Shown: piece by piece, positions 47,204-56,184 of the stretch
Layout of the letters: every line of letters starts with the position of its first letter
Position numbering within the stretch: position 1 is the stretch's first letter
Assembly (NCBI GenBank): GCA_027487485.1
Contig: JAIYDN010000100.1
Location: 52,796 to 116,795 of the forward strand
Source: Planctomycetaceae bacterium
GTDB taxonomy: Bacteria > Planctomycetota > Planctomycetia > Pirellulales > Pirellulaceae
Length of the DNA stretch: 64,000 bases
Reading direction: 5' to 3'
Made by a program: the position numbers and the translations under genes
Notes under the pieces: model-generated
Seen by the model: only the letters and a program-made list of their open reading frames with translations
Told to the model about the DNA's origin: nothing
Databases searched by the model: none

Positions 47204-47788
47204 ATGACCCAAACGCCAACTCAATCCAACCGTCCGAAGCTGGGCGGGATCTTGTTGCAACATCTGATCGTTTTTTTGATCTGCGTTGTGTTTCCAGGCG
47301 GCGTTACTTGGATGGCCCCTGCAACCTGGATAACCTTTCATCGCTCCGATGACATCGTAAGTTGCACGACCCGCACCTGCGTCTATTTCATCGTTCCCTA
47401 CCGGGTTCAGCAGATAGACGATGTGAAAAGCATCGAACAACATGAACGAACCGGCGGAAGAAAGAAAGAAAAAAAACTCGGCCGCTATACAGGCAAAACG
47501 ATCGCAGTGGACGGTGAAGGATTTCTTCAAATTCACGGCCCACAAGATCAGTGGATCGAAGTGAATGTTTCGCCCGCTAGCTTGGATACGGTTGCGGAAA
47601 AGGCTAACAACTTCTTAGCTTCCGCCGACAAATCTTCCACGACGCTATTTGCGATCGCCAACTGGAAGTTTGGCGGCTTGATGGGCGGTATCCTTACCAT
47701 GTTCACCGCATTGTATGTAGTAGGATACACGGTTGGATTCATCCAGTGGATTTTCTCTCGGCTGAAACGCGCATTCCGCCGAGCCTAA
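47204..47788 (+). CDS. Hypothetical membrane protein
   Basis: The protein is 194 residues from ATG 47204, with AGGG 5 nt before the start (TTG 47201 is immediately upstream). Helices lie at about 18-40 and 150-178. The loop between has a basic patch (RKKEKKLGRY) and looks like a small beta domain. Nothing identifies the family. It lies 53 nt after lpdA and may share its transcript. Confidence 0.6.
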   Translation: MTQTPTQSNRPKLGGILLQHLIVFLICVVFPGGVTWMAPATWITFHRSDDIVSCTTRTCVYFIVPYRVQQIDDVKSIEQHERTGGRKKEKKLGRYTGKTIAVDGEGFLQIHGPQDQWIEVNVSPASLDTVAEKANNFLASADKSSTTLFAIANWKFGGLMGGILTMFTALYVVGYTVGFIQWIFSRLKRAFRRA

Positions 47789-47935
47789 GCTGTATGCCTT
47801 TTCACCTGCGCGATGAATCGCCAGATGTTCTACCACATCTGCCATTTGCGCCTTTGGCTGACTGCCAAACGACGAAATCAACAAGCCTTGGATGCCACAG
47901 GCTAGGAAAACCAAAGTTGGATTGCCCCCAAAGCA

Positions 47936-50512
47936 CTACGGCTTCGGCGTTTGAAATAGCCAGTTCTTCCGTAAAAGCTTAAGCACTTCAAACCAAACAA
48001 TACTCACCAAGCCACCGACCAAACACAACCCTAAGTCATTTCCGTGCAGAGTAGAAAAGTGGAATATTCTTTGTAGGAAGGGGACATAAAGCGCCAGTCC
48101 CAGAAAAAGCATCGCCCCCCCAACGACCCACCACAGGGCAGCGTTCGGAACCCTAAGCGTTTCCACAATCGACTTTGTCCACGATCGATTGACCAAAATC
48201 AAACTCACGTTCGAAACCACGAGCGTGGTGAAGCTTAGTGCGATTGCATCGTCGGAATTGAGCCAGCCCCAAATTGCAGACAGATAAATAGCTAACACCA
48301 CCAACAGAGAGCTCGCCCCCTGCAAGACCCCCAGCCCAATAAGTCGCCTTCCGAACATGGGAAGCTTCGGGTCTCGAGGCGGACGACTCATAACATCGTC
48401 ATCGTCAGGCTCTGCTTCAAACACCACAGAACAAGCCGGATCAATCACCAGCTCTAGGAATAAGATATGCACGGGCATCAACGCGATGGGACTGCCTAGC
48501 AATACCGGAACGATCGACATCCCAGCGATTGGAACGTGGACGGCAACAATGTATGTCATGGCTTTCTGAAGATGATCGTAGATGCGTCGCCCCATACGCA
48601 CCGACCGAACGATCGAAGCAAAGTCATCGTCTAGCAATACAAGCGCTGCCGCTTCGCGGGCAACGTCGGTTCCTCGTCCTCCCATTGCGATCCCAATGTT
48701 TGCCGCCTTCAAGGCCGGGGCGTCGTTGACCCCATCCCCAGTCATCGCAACGATTTCACCATTGGACTTCAATGCATTCACTAACCGCAACTTTTGCTCG
48801 GGAATCATGCGAGCAAACACATTGACTGTTTTTACCCGCCGACTCAGTTCCGTGTCATCCAGTTGCTCTAGTTCAGGTCCCGTCATCACTTCGTCAATCG
48901 GCTGAATCCCCGCCTGCTTTGCGATACTCTTGGCGGTAGTGGGGTGATCCCCTGTAATCATGACAATTCGAATTCCAGCCGCATAACATTCGCCAACCGC
49001 AGCCGGCACTGTCTCGCGCACGGGATCTGCTAAACCAACCAGCCCTAAATAATCGAAGTCAAAATCATGCTGCTCTTTGGGCAACACTTGATTGCCAAAA
49101 TTTCCTCTTGCAACCCCCAGCACTCGAAGCCCGTCGGCCGCCATCACTGCAACTTGGTCCTCGATGATTTTCATTTGATCGCCGGACAAATGACATAAAT
49201 CCGCGATCGCTTCCGGCGCTCCCTTGGTCGCAAGAATCAAGTTGCTGCCACTGGTAGACTTCCATACCTGAGACATGGCTAACAAGCTTGGCGACAGGGA
49301 GTAACCTCGCTCGAGTTCCCAGTCGCCATGCATATGCTCTGTCTTAGCAAGGTACTTGTTTCCAAGCTCGTAAAACGCTTTTTCCATGGGGTCGAACGGG
49401 TCTCGCTGACTAGCTAAAATCCCGAACTCAATGATTTCATGAAACTCTTCAGGCAACGTGGGATTGCTGTTGTCCACGACCGAGCGAAGCTGATGAACGT
49501 TGCCGCCCATCGCTAAAGCCTGGACCTCCATGCGATTTTCGGTCAGAGTGCCCGTCTTATCAACGCACAGGACAGTCGCGGATCCCAACGTTTCAATCAC
49601 TGGAACATGCCTGGCAAGAACTTGAATCTTGGATAATCGCCATGCACCAAGGGCAAGAAAGATCGTCAAAACCACTGGGAACTCTTCCGGTAGCATCGCC
49701 ATTGCCAAGGTGATGCCAACCAAAATCCCTTGCAACCAATCACCACGGGTTATTCCATACAGCACTACCACCAGTGTACATAAACACCCACCGAAGATGG
49801 CAATCCTTTTGACCAGCAATCCCACTTCCGTCTGAAGCTTGGTGCCTCCGATCTCAACCGATTGTAGCGCCTTGCCGATGTTACCCATCTCGGTCGAAGA
49901 ACCCGTCGACAAGACTTTCGCTAATCCTTGGCCTTGCACCACGAGCGAACCGGAAAAAACAAAAGGGAGATCGTCTCCACCGGGTCTTGTCATCTTTTGA
50001 ACGCCATCCCAAGAAATCTTTCGAACGGGAACGGATTCTCCGGTCAGCAATGACTCATCGGTCGCTAACCCTTCACTGGATAAGACAGCGGAGTCGGCTG
50101 GAACTCGATCACCTTCTGCCAAAACAATCAAGTCATCAACCACAACTTCACGCCCTGCGATCCGTTTCCGCTGACCGTCGCGAATCACCAACGCGCGGGG
50201 ACTCGATAAATCCCTCAGAGCCTCCAAGGCATGTTCGGTCTTTCGCTCTTGATAAAGTGTGATCCCCAAAACAACGAAAACAAAACCAAGCAGCATCAAC
50301 GCCTCTTGGACGTCACCCAGAAGCAAGTACAACGTCCCGCAAGCGATCAGCAATAAAAACATGGGCTCGCGGACTACTCCCCAAGCAGTTACCCAAATGC
50401 TCTTGGCTTTGGTTGTGGGCAGTTCGTTGTAACCATGCATTTCAAGCCGGCTTGCAACTTCCGATGCATTTAACCCTGTCGCTGATTCCATGGTGGTTTT
50501 GGTATCGGTCAT
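47936..50512 (-). CDS. P-type cation-transporting ATPase
   Basis: The 858-residue protein has all domains of a P2-type pump: actuator TGES (157-160), phosphorylation site DKTGTLT with Asp318, TGDHPTTA and the hinge motif GDGVNDAP, plus membrane helices near 45-85, 232-290 and a C-terminal group of six. Helix 4 has PEEFP (275-279), where SERCA-type calcium pumps have PEGLP. Resembles bacterial calcium/sodium-type P2 ATPases of about 850-900 residues. The ion is probably Ca2+ but this is inference. Ends near the small membrane protein gene in convergent orientation. Confidence 0.88.
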   Translation of the reverse strand: MTDTKTTMESATGLNASEVASRLEMHGYNELPTTKAKSIWVTAWGVVREPMFLLLIACGTLYLLLGDVQEALMLLGFVFVVLGITLYQERKTEHALEALRDLSSPRALVIRDGQRKRIAGREVVVDDLIVLAEGDRVPADSAVLSSEGLATDESLLTGESVPVRKISWDGVQKMTRPGGDDLPFVFSGSLVVQGQGLAKVLSTGSSTEMGNIGKALQSVEIGGTKLQTEVGLLVKRIAIFGGCLCTLVVVLYGITRGDWLQGILVGITLAMAMLPEEFPVVLTIFLALGAWRLSKIQVLARHVPVIETLGSATVLCVDKTGTLTENRMEVQALAMGGNVHQLRSVVDNSNPTLPEEFHEIIEFGILASQRDPFDPMEKAFYELGNKYLAKTEHMHGDWELERGYSLSPSLLAMSQVWKSTSGSNLILATKGAPEAIADLCHLSGDQMKIIEDQVAVMAADGLRVLGVARGNFGNQVLPKEQHDFDFDYLGLVGLADPVRETVPAAVGECYAAGIRIVMITGDHPTTAKSIAKQAGIQPIDEVMTGPELEQLDDTELSRRVKTVNVFARMIPEQKLRLVNALKSNGEIVAMTGDGVNDAPALKAANIGIAMGGRGTDVAREAAALVLLDDDFASIVRSVRMGRRIYDHLQKAMTYIVAVHVPIAGMSIVPVLLGSPIALMPVHILFLELVIDPACSVVFEAEPDDDDVMSRPPRDPKLPMFGRRLIGLGVLQGASSLLVVLAIYLSAIWGWLNSDDAIALSFTTLVVSNVSLILVNRSWTKSIVETLRVPNAALWWVVGGAMLFLGLALYVPFLQRIFHFSTLHGNDLGLCLVGGLVSIVWFEVLKLLRKNWLFQTPKP

Positions 50513-51087
50513 AGTTGTTTCAAAACATTCGCTTTCTCAGTTTCTATTCACACGGAAGCGTCAAAGGTTACACCCTGTCCGTGGATTTGTACTTTCATGA
50601 GCAGCCACCTAGCGTAAACGAAGGGAGGCAGCCGTGATGATGATCTTCCAAAACGAAAATAGCCGACGCAGCGAGCAACCTGTCGGTTGCCACCACATCG
50701 GCCTACTGTGCATTACGCCCCTCAATCTAAATCCGATTGAGCTACGCCTGCTTTCGTCTTCCGAAATTTCTAACACAAATTCGTCCGTCACTTGTTCCTT
50801 GCAACCTACCAGGATACTCCGGGAAAACAAGGGGGAACCTATGGCAATAGCATGGCCCACAGGAAAGGTAATAGCCATAACATTCAACGAAATCGGGGCA
50901 TTTCTGAAATCCCTTTAGCGGCGTTGAGCCAGCAACAGTTGCGCCAGCAACAACAGGATGGCGGTGTGCAAATCTGTGCAAAACTGTGCAGAGGATTCAA
51001 CCTGGCTCGTACGGACGATGCTACTCACCGATTTTAATCTTTGAACCGGCACCCTGAACTGCCTCACCATTTCGAAGAAGGGATTGT
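50513..51087. other. Intergenic stretch upstream of the phytochrome kinase
   Basis: 575 nt between divergent genes. It contains a candidate small gene at 50634 (listed separately). Otherwise nothing recognisable. Confidence 0.3.
50634..50918 (+). CDS. Possible small protein with strong ribosome site
   Basis: A 94-residue frame begins GTG-ATG-ATG, with GGAGG 6-8 nt upstream, a rarity in this window. The product has no recognised domain, signal peptide or membrane helix, and its composition (many Ser, Asn, Ile) is not distinctive. It is kept only because of the ribosome site; it could be chance. Confidence 0.25.
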   Translation: MMMIFQNENSRRSEQPVGCHHIGLLCITPLNLNPIELRLLSSSEISNTNSSVTCSLQPTRILRENKGEPMAIAWPTGKVIAITFNEIGAFLKSL

Positions 51088-53922
51088 TTGATTCGCATGA
51101 ATATGCCTGATAACCAAATTAACTTTGAACCCATCAAAACATGGGCAACGATTCCAGCCGCTGATATTCCTGCAGGCTCGATGGATCAATGCGACCATGT
51201 TGCATTCCAACATACAAATCTTATCCAGCCCCATGTGGCGTTTCTGAATGTCGCGTTTGCCAACTTTCGAATTCTAAATGCAAGCGTCAATGCTCTGGAT
51301 ATTCTCGGCATCGATTTCAACAATCTTCTGAATCGGGATTTGGATGATCAGTTGCTGAGTGGTGCAAATCGTTTGCGATCCAAGTTGTCGAGTCAACCGT
51401 CCACCAATAAGCATGCGCTGGTTGACCTTTCTTTGGTCAACCACAGGGGGGAACGATTGCTAACTCGAGCTTCCAGCAAAGGAAATCGATGGTTTATTGA
51501 AATCGAAAGCTGGATCAGTCCCCATGATTTGCGAGTCGACGAAATTCCCCAATTGCCCGTTGCTGTCCATGATCTAATCAAGAACGCAAAAACGATCGGC
51601 GAACTTGGCCCAGCGATCGAACTAATTCGCCATTCGCTTGGCCTCGACCATTGCTTGTTGTATCGCTTTGATAAAGAGTTTAATGGCGAGGTCATTGCGG
51701 AATCGTGCAGCTCCAGAAATCACCAACGTTATTTGGGCTTGCGCTTTCCAGCTCGAGATGTTCCCCTCAGCGCCCGACGAATGATGCTATCGGTGATGGT
51801 TAGAACAGCCGCCGACCAAACTTTGGATAGCGTTCCCATCCAACCACGTTTCGATCCGGAAACGGGGCAGGACTTGGACCTAACCGACGTTCGAGCGCGC
51901 GGGTCGGTTAAGTCGTGTCAGTCGTTTTATACCAATCTCGGGGTTCGTGCAAAATTGGTATTGCCTCTGCAATCGGGCGGTTCGTTGTGGGGCATGATCA
52001 CATGCCATCATCACGATCCACTCCGTATTAGCCCAACACTCGATCCCCATTTGATCACTACAGCGAGCTTAATGGGATGTGCAATCGAACGTATCCATCG
52101 AGAAATCGTCAAAACAGCCGAGAAACGAGGGAGAACTGCAATTCGAGTTCTTTCGAATCGAAACCCCAGTTTTGCTGATTCGCTAGTTTATCTCCAGGAA
52201 CATATCGATGATTTTAAAGGACTGATTTCCTGCGGAGGCATGATACTGCGTATCGCTGGTAACACGCTGACTTCTGGGAATGTACCTCATGCTTCCGAAA
52301 TGCCGTTGTTGCTCGATACCCTTTGGGACTCCGCCCAAGGAACCGGCATCGCGACGAACAACGTACCCGGCCAATTCCCCACGTTGGCATCACTTGCCAA
52401 CGTGGCGTGCGGTGCTCTTGCGATACCACTAGGGACTCACCGCCGAGATATCGCGGTCTGGATACGCCCAGAACAAATTGAAGCAGTGAATTGGGCAGGA
52501 CGCCCCGATGAGAATGTTCATTTCGACGCATTCAACAAACCGTACTTGTCGCCTCGAAGCAGTTTCGAATTATGGAAGTCCCATGCGAAAGGCACCAGCG
52601 TTTCGTGGACGGACGAAGAGATTGCCTTGGCGGATTCAGCAACCTTGCAGCTCGCACTTGTCGTGTTGGGTTGGTATGCTGCACAAGCAAGTGTCGCAAA
52701 GAACGAATTTTTCGCATGCGTAAGCCACGAGCTGCGAACACCCTTGACCGCGATACTTGGCTATGCTGATTTGCTAAGCGACGAAATCAATCCCGATGTT
52801 GCTCCGAAACCTAGCGATGATTACGTCGAGACCATTCGACGCAATGGCTTGCACTTGCTGAAGGTTATCGATGACGTTTTGGACATGGCAAAAATCGAAT
52901 CAGGCAAGCTGAATGTCGAACGCATCCAAGTCGATCTGCAAAGCCTGGTATGCGATGTTATGGTGCTGATGCGAGCCCGAGCCGACGAAAAGCACCTCAA
53001 GCTACAGCTCGTTATCAAAACGGATATCCCTAAGTTTATTTCAACAGACCCCGTTCGACTTCGCCAGATTCTACTGAACCTGCTAGGAAACGCGATCAAG
53101 TTTACGGAAATAGGAAAGGTATCTTTGATCCTATCGATGAGTTCGTCTGTGAGTGAGCTTTTGACATTCGAAGTGGTTGATAGCGGAATCGGCATGACGT
53201 CCGTTCAGCTGTCTCGGCTATTTCAAGCATTTACGCAAGCGGACTCAAGCACCACACGCAAATTTGGTGGCTCAGGCTTGGGGCTCATGATCAGCAAGAA
53301 CTTGGCCCAGCTCTTGGGAGGGGATGTTTCCGTATCAAGTGTGCCCGGGCGAGGAAGCACATTCTGCGTCTCGATCGTTACGGGCCCCATCGATTCATGC
53401 CAACTCATCCGGTCCGCTTCCGAAATGGTTTTGGAATCCATTCCCATCGGCCGGTTCACGAAGCCAACGCAACCCGAGTTTCTCGTGATCGACGGGAAAC
53501 GAATCCTGCTAATCGAGGATGGTATAGACAATCAAAAGCTGATTGCATTCCTGCTAAGTAAAGCGGGAGCCAAAGTTACCATCGCGGATAACGGAAAGCT
53601 CGGACTAGAAATGCTGACCGAAGACGGCTCGGTCGACGGAGCACTCCTTCTGCCGATGGATTTCGATCTTATCTTGACCGACATGCAAATGCCTGAAATG
53701 GATGGATACACGGCTGCCCGTTTGCTTCGGGAAAAAGGATGCGCTATACCTATCGTAGCGCTGACTGCGTTCGCCATGAAATCCGATGCCAAGAAATGCG
53801 TCGAAGCTGGGTGCGATGACTATCTTTCGAAACCACTCAGCAAAAATGAACTGCTAAGAAAAGTCGCGACTTGGTTGGTGGAGCGAAACGAACCGCTTGC
53901 CGTCACGCCCGGCGGCCGATAG
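51088..53922 (+). CDS. Hybrid bacteriophytochrome histidine kinase
   Basis: The 944-residue protein has the order PAS-GAF-PHY-kinase-receiver. Cys35, followed by DHVAFQHTNLIQPH, fits the biliverdin-binding cysteine and its spacing to IQPH in bacteriophytochromes. GAF has FPARDVP (Asp224) and WGMITCHH (His307). PHY has WAG (467-469) and PRSSF (489-493), the tongue motif. The kinase has SHELRTP with His547, LRQILLNLLGNAIKF, DSGIGM and GGSGLG; the receiver has Asp865 in ILTDMQMPEMDG and Lys in SKPLS. The start is probably TTG 51088, 5 nt after AAGGG; ATG 51097 is an alternative. The conserved GAF histidine is replaced by Cys277. No heme oxygenase gene is nearby. Confidence 0.88.
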   Translation: MIRMNMPDNQINFEPIKTWATIPAADIPAGSMDQCDHVAFQHTNLIQPHVAFLNVAFANFRILNASVNALDILGIDFNNLLNRDLDDQLLSGANRLRSKLSSQPSTNKHALVDLSLVNHRGERLLTRASSKGNRWFIEIESWISPHDLRVDEIPQLPVAVHDLIKNAKTIGELGPAIELIRHSLGLDHCLLYRFDKEFNGEVIAESCSSRNHQRYLGLRFPARDVPLSARRMMLSVMVRTAADQTLDSVPIQPRFDPETGQDLDLTDVRARGSVKSCQSFYTNLGVRAKLVLPLQSGGSLWGMITCHHHDPLRISPTLDPHLITTASLMGCAIERIHREIVKTAEKRGRTAIRVLSNRNPSFADSLVYLQEHIDDFKGLISCGGMILRIAGNTLTSGNVPHASEMPLLLDTLWDSAQGTGIATNNVPGQFPTLASLANVACGALAIPLGTHRRDIAVWIRPEQIEAVNWAGRPDENVHFDAFNKPYLSPRSSFELWKSHAKGTSVSWTDEEIALADSATLQLALVVLGWYAAQASVAKNEFFACVSHELRTPLTAILGYADLLSDEINPDVAPKPSDDYVETIRRNGLHLLKVIDDVLDMAKIESGKLNVERIQVDLQSLVCDVMVLMRARADEKHLKLQLVIKTDIPKFISTDPVRLRQILLNLLGNAIKFTEIGKVSLILSMSSSVSELLTFEVVDSGIGMTSVQLSRLFQAFTQADSSTTRKFGGSGLGLMISKNLAQLLGGDVSVSSVPGRGSTFCVSIVTGPIDSCQLIRSASEMVLESIPIGRFTKPTQPEFLVIDGKRILLIEDGIDNQKLIAFLLSKAGAKVTIADNGKLGLEMLTEDGSVDGALLLPMDFDLILTDMQMPEMDGYTAARLLREKGCAIPIVALTAFAMKSDAKKCVEAGCDDYLSKPLSKNELLRKVATWLVERNEPLAVTPGGR

Positions 53923-54105
53923 CCATCAAAAACGCCTGACTCTCAGGATGGCTTTCGAAAACGCAGACGCAGAAACGTGCGAACACATCAAAGTTTCATC
54001 AAAATCCGGGTTCTCACGGGGAACTATTCTTGCGACAATTTGCAGAGCTTGACCATGTCTGGCTCCAAGTCTGGTTTTGATCACTCCCAACATTCAGTTC
54101 GTACC

Positions 54106-56181
54106 ATGTCGCAGAAATCTCGCTTTTCGAATTCCTATACAGCCTGCCTGGCCATTGGGTTTGTCCCCAGGCTCGCACTGTTTGCAATCGCTTCGTTGTT
54201 TGCAATCGCTTCACTGGGCTACCAATCTTTGGCGGCAACCTACGCTTCCGAATCGGAACTACCGTCGGACGCTTCCAATGCGGCGGCGGCAACATCTGGA
54301 GCAGTACCCATAGGAAGCCAGATTGCAGATTTCAGGTTAACGGATTCCCTTGGCAAGGAATACTCTGTCTCCGATTTTCAATCCAAGAAGGCTGTGGTTT
54401 TCGCCTTCCTTGGGACGCAATGCCCTCTGGCGAAACTCTACTCGGCAAAGCTGGTGGAACTGGAACGGAAGTATCGCGATCAGAACGTTGCTTTCGTTGC
54501 GGTCAATTCGAACGTGCAAGATAGCCTCGCGGAGATGAACGCGCATGCTCGCAAGTATGGAATCGAATTTCCGTTTCTCAAGGATCCCGCTCAAACACTT
54601 GCTGATGGCACCGGTGCAACTCGGACGCCCGAAGTATGTGTCGTCGATGACCAATTGAGGATTCGTTACCGCGGACGGATCGATGACCAGTACGGGATTG
54701 GATACACCAAGGACGAAGCAACCAAAACAGAACTGATTGACGCCTTGGATTCGATATTGAGCAACCGCGAGATCGGATCGACGGCCGTCTCGGCACCCGG
54801 TTGCCTGATCGGACGCGGACCTCGCGAACCTAACAAGGATGGCTCGGGTCTTAATGTCACTTATGCCGGGCAGATAAGTCGCATCCTGCAAGCTCGGTGC
54901 ATTTCCTGCCACCACGAGGGCGAGATTGGGCCGATGGACTTGAACAAGTACGAAGACGCCGCCGCTTGGGCTGACATGATCGCAGAAGTCGTAAGCGATC
55001 GTCGTATGCCTCCTTGGCACGCTAGCCCCGAACACGGAATCTTCGAAAACGATCGCCGCATGCCTCAAGAAGAGATTGAAGCAATCCAGTCATGGGTGAA
55101 AGCTGGTGCACCTCGCGGGGATGCGAGCCAAGAACCAGAACCCCTAAAATTTGTCGCCGGCTGGCAACTTCCCCGCGAACCTGACTTGGTCATCGCCATG
55201 CGCGACAAACCGTTCGATGTTCCCGCTCGCGGAGACGTCAAGTACCAGTACTTTGTCGCTGACCCCAACTTCACCCAAGATACCTGGGTGAATGGGATGG
55301 AGATCGTCGCTGGAAATCCATCCGTCGTACACCATATTTTGGTGTTCGTTCGGGATAAGGGCAGCAATAAGAAATCACTCAATGCAGAACGAGGGTTTCT
55401 TGCGGGCTATGTGCCGGGGACTCGTGTTCAAATGATGCCTGATGGGCTTGCAAAACGTATTCCTGCAAACAGCGAACTCATCTTTCAAATCCATTACACC
55501 CCCAATGGAACCGCCCAAACCGACCTCAGCAAAATTGGATTCTGGGTCGTCGATGCAAAGACTGTCACGCACGAAGTCCAGACGACTAGCTCGGTTCAAC
55601 CGGAACTAAGGATTCCACCCAAGGAAGCGAACTACAAAACCACCGCTATGCAGCCCGAAGAATTGCCTGAATGCGAACTGCTTTCGATGAGCCCTCACAT
55701 GCACGTGCGCGGAAAATCGTTTCGCTACAGCGCTATCTATCCGGATGGAAAGAAGGAGATCCTTGTCGATGTTCCCCAGTACGACTTTAACTGGCAAACC
55801 GAATATCGCTTGAAGGACAAAATGAAGCTACCAGCTGGAACTCGAATTTTTTGTGAAGCGAGCTTCGATAACTCAGCCGGCAACTTGAACAATCCTGACC
55901 CCAATGCCTGGGTCTATTGGGGTGACCAAACCTACGAAGAAATGATGATCGGATACTTCCACATCTCGGTTCCTGTAGATCCCAAAGCAGGTAAGGCTGC
56001 CGAACTCAAAAAGGCATCGGGACCAAAACGCCCAACCCCGATCCAAATCTTTACCATGCTCGATACCGATCAGGATGACCGACTTCTCAAAAGCGAAGTT
56101 CCAAAGCAACTGATTCCGACTTTCGAAAAGCTCGATAAGAATCGCGATGGGATCCTCGAAAAATCGGAAGTGCCCTTATAG
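54106..56181 (+). CDS. Redoxin / c-type cytochrome / copper monooxygenase-like fusion
   Basis: The protein is 691 residues from ATG 54106, with a signal peptide (LALFAIASLFAIASL). A redoxin domain (54310-54770; GTQCPLAK, a single cysteine) is followed by a heme c motif CISCH at 54898-54912. Next is a long beta-rich part that resembles the peptidylglycine hydroxylating monooxygenase fold: VVHHILVFV, FQIHYTP and SPHMHVRGKSF could supply copper-binding His residues. Two EF-hand-like loops (DTDQDDRLLKSE, DKNRDGILEKSE) end the protein. It acts outside the cytoplasm and may handle electrons or oxygen. A tandem 18-nt duplication (TTTGCAATCGCTTC core) lies in the signal peptide. It ends 3 nt before the CCA enzyme gene. 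Confidence 0.8.
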   Translation: MSQKSRFSNSYTACLAIGFVPRLALFAIASLFAIASLGYQSLAATYASESELPSDASNAAAATSGAVPIGSQIADFRLTDSLGKEYSVSDFQSKKAVVFAFLGTQCPLAKLYSAKLVELERKYRDQNVAFVAVNSNVQDSLAEMNAHARKYGIEFPFLKDPAQTLADGTGATRTPEVCVVDDQLRIRYRGRIDDQYGIGYTKDEATKTELIDALDSILSNREIGSTAVSAPGCLIGRGPREPNKDGSGLNVTYAGQISRILQARCISCHHEGEIGPMDLNKYEDAAAWADMIAEVVSDRRMPPWHASPEHGIFENDRRMPQEEIEAIQSWVKAGAPRGDASQEPEPLKFVAGWQLPREPDLVIAMRDKPFDVPARGDVKYQYFVADPNFTQDTWVNGMEIVAGNPSVVHHILVFVRDKGSNKKSLNAERGFLAGYVPGTRVQMMPDGLAKRIPANSELIFQIHYTPNGTAQTDLSKIGFWVVDAKTVTHEVQTTSSVQPELRIPPKEANYKTTAMQPEELPECELLSMSPHMHVRGKSFRYSAIYPDGKKEILVDVPQYDFNWQTEYRLKDKMKLPAGTRIFCEASFDNSAGNLNNPDPNAWVYWGDQTYEEMMIGYFHISVPVDPKAGKAAELKKASGPKRPTPIQIFTMLDTDQDDRLLKSEVPKQLIPTFEKLDKNRDGILEKSEVPL
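54181..54216 (+). repeat. 18-nt tandem duplication in signal peptide
   Basis: TTTGCAATCGCTTC at 54181-54194 is repeated at 54199-54212, with GTTG and ACTG as the next bases. It encodes FAIASL twice in the hydrophobic core of the signal sequence, so it stays in frame. Confidence 0.8.
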
Positions 56182-56184
56182 CGA

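Noticed and set aside
50700..50760. tRNA-like D arm (GTAGCTCAATCGG) on the minus strand
   Set aside because: No matching anticodon stem, T arm or acceptor stem follows.
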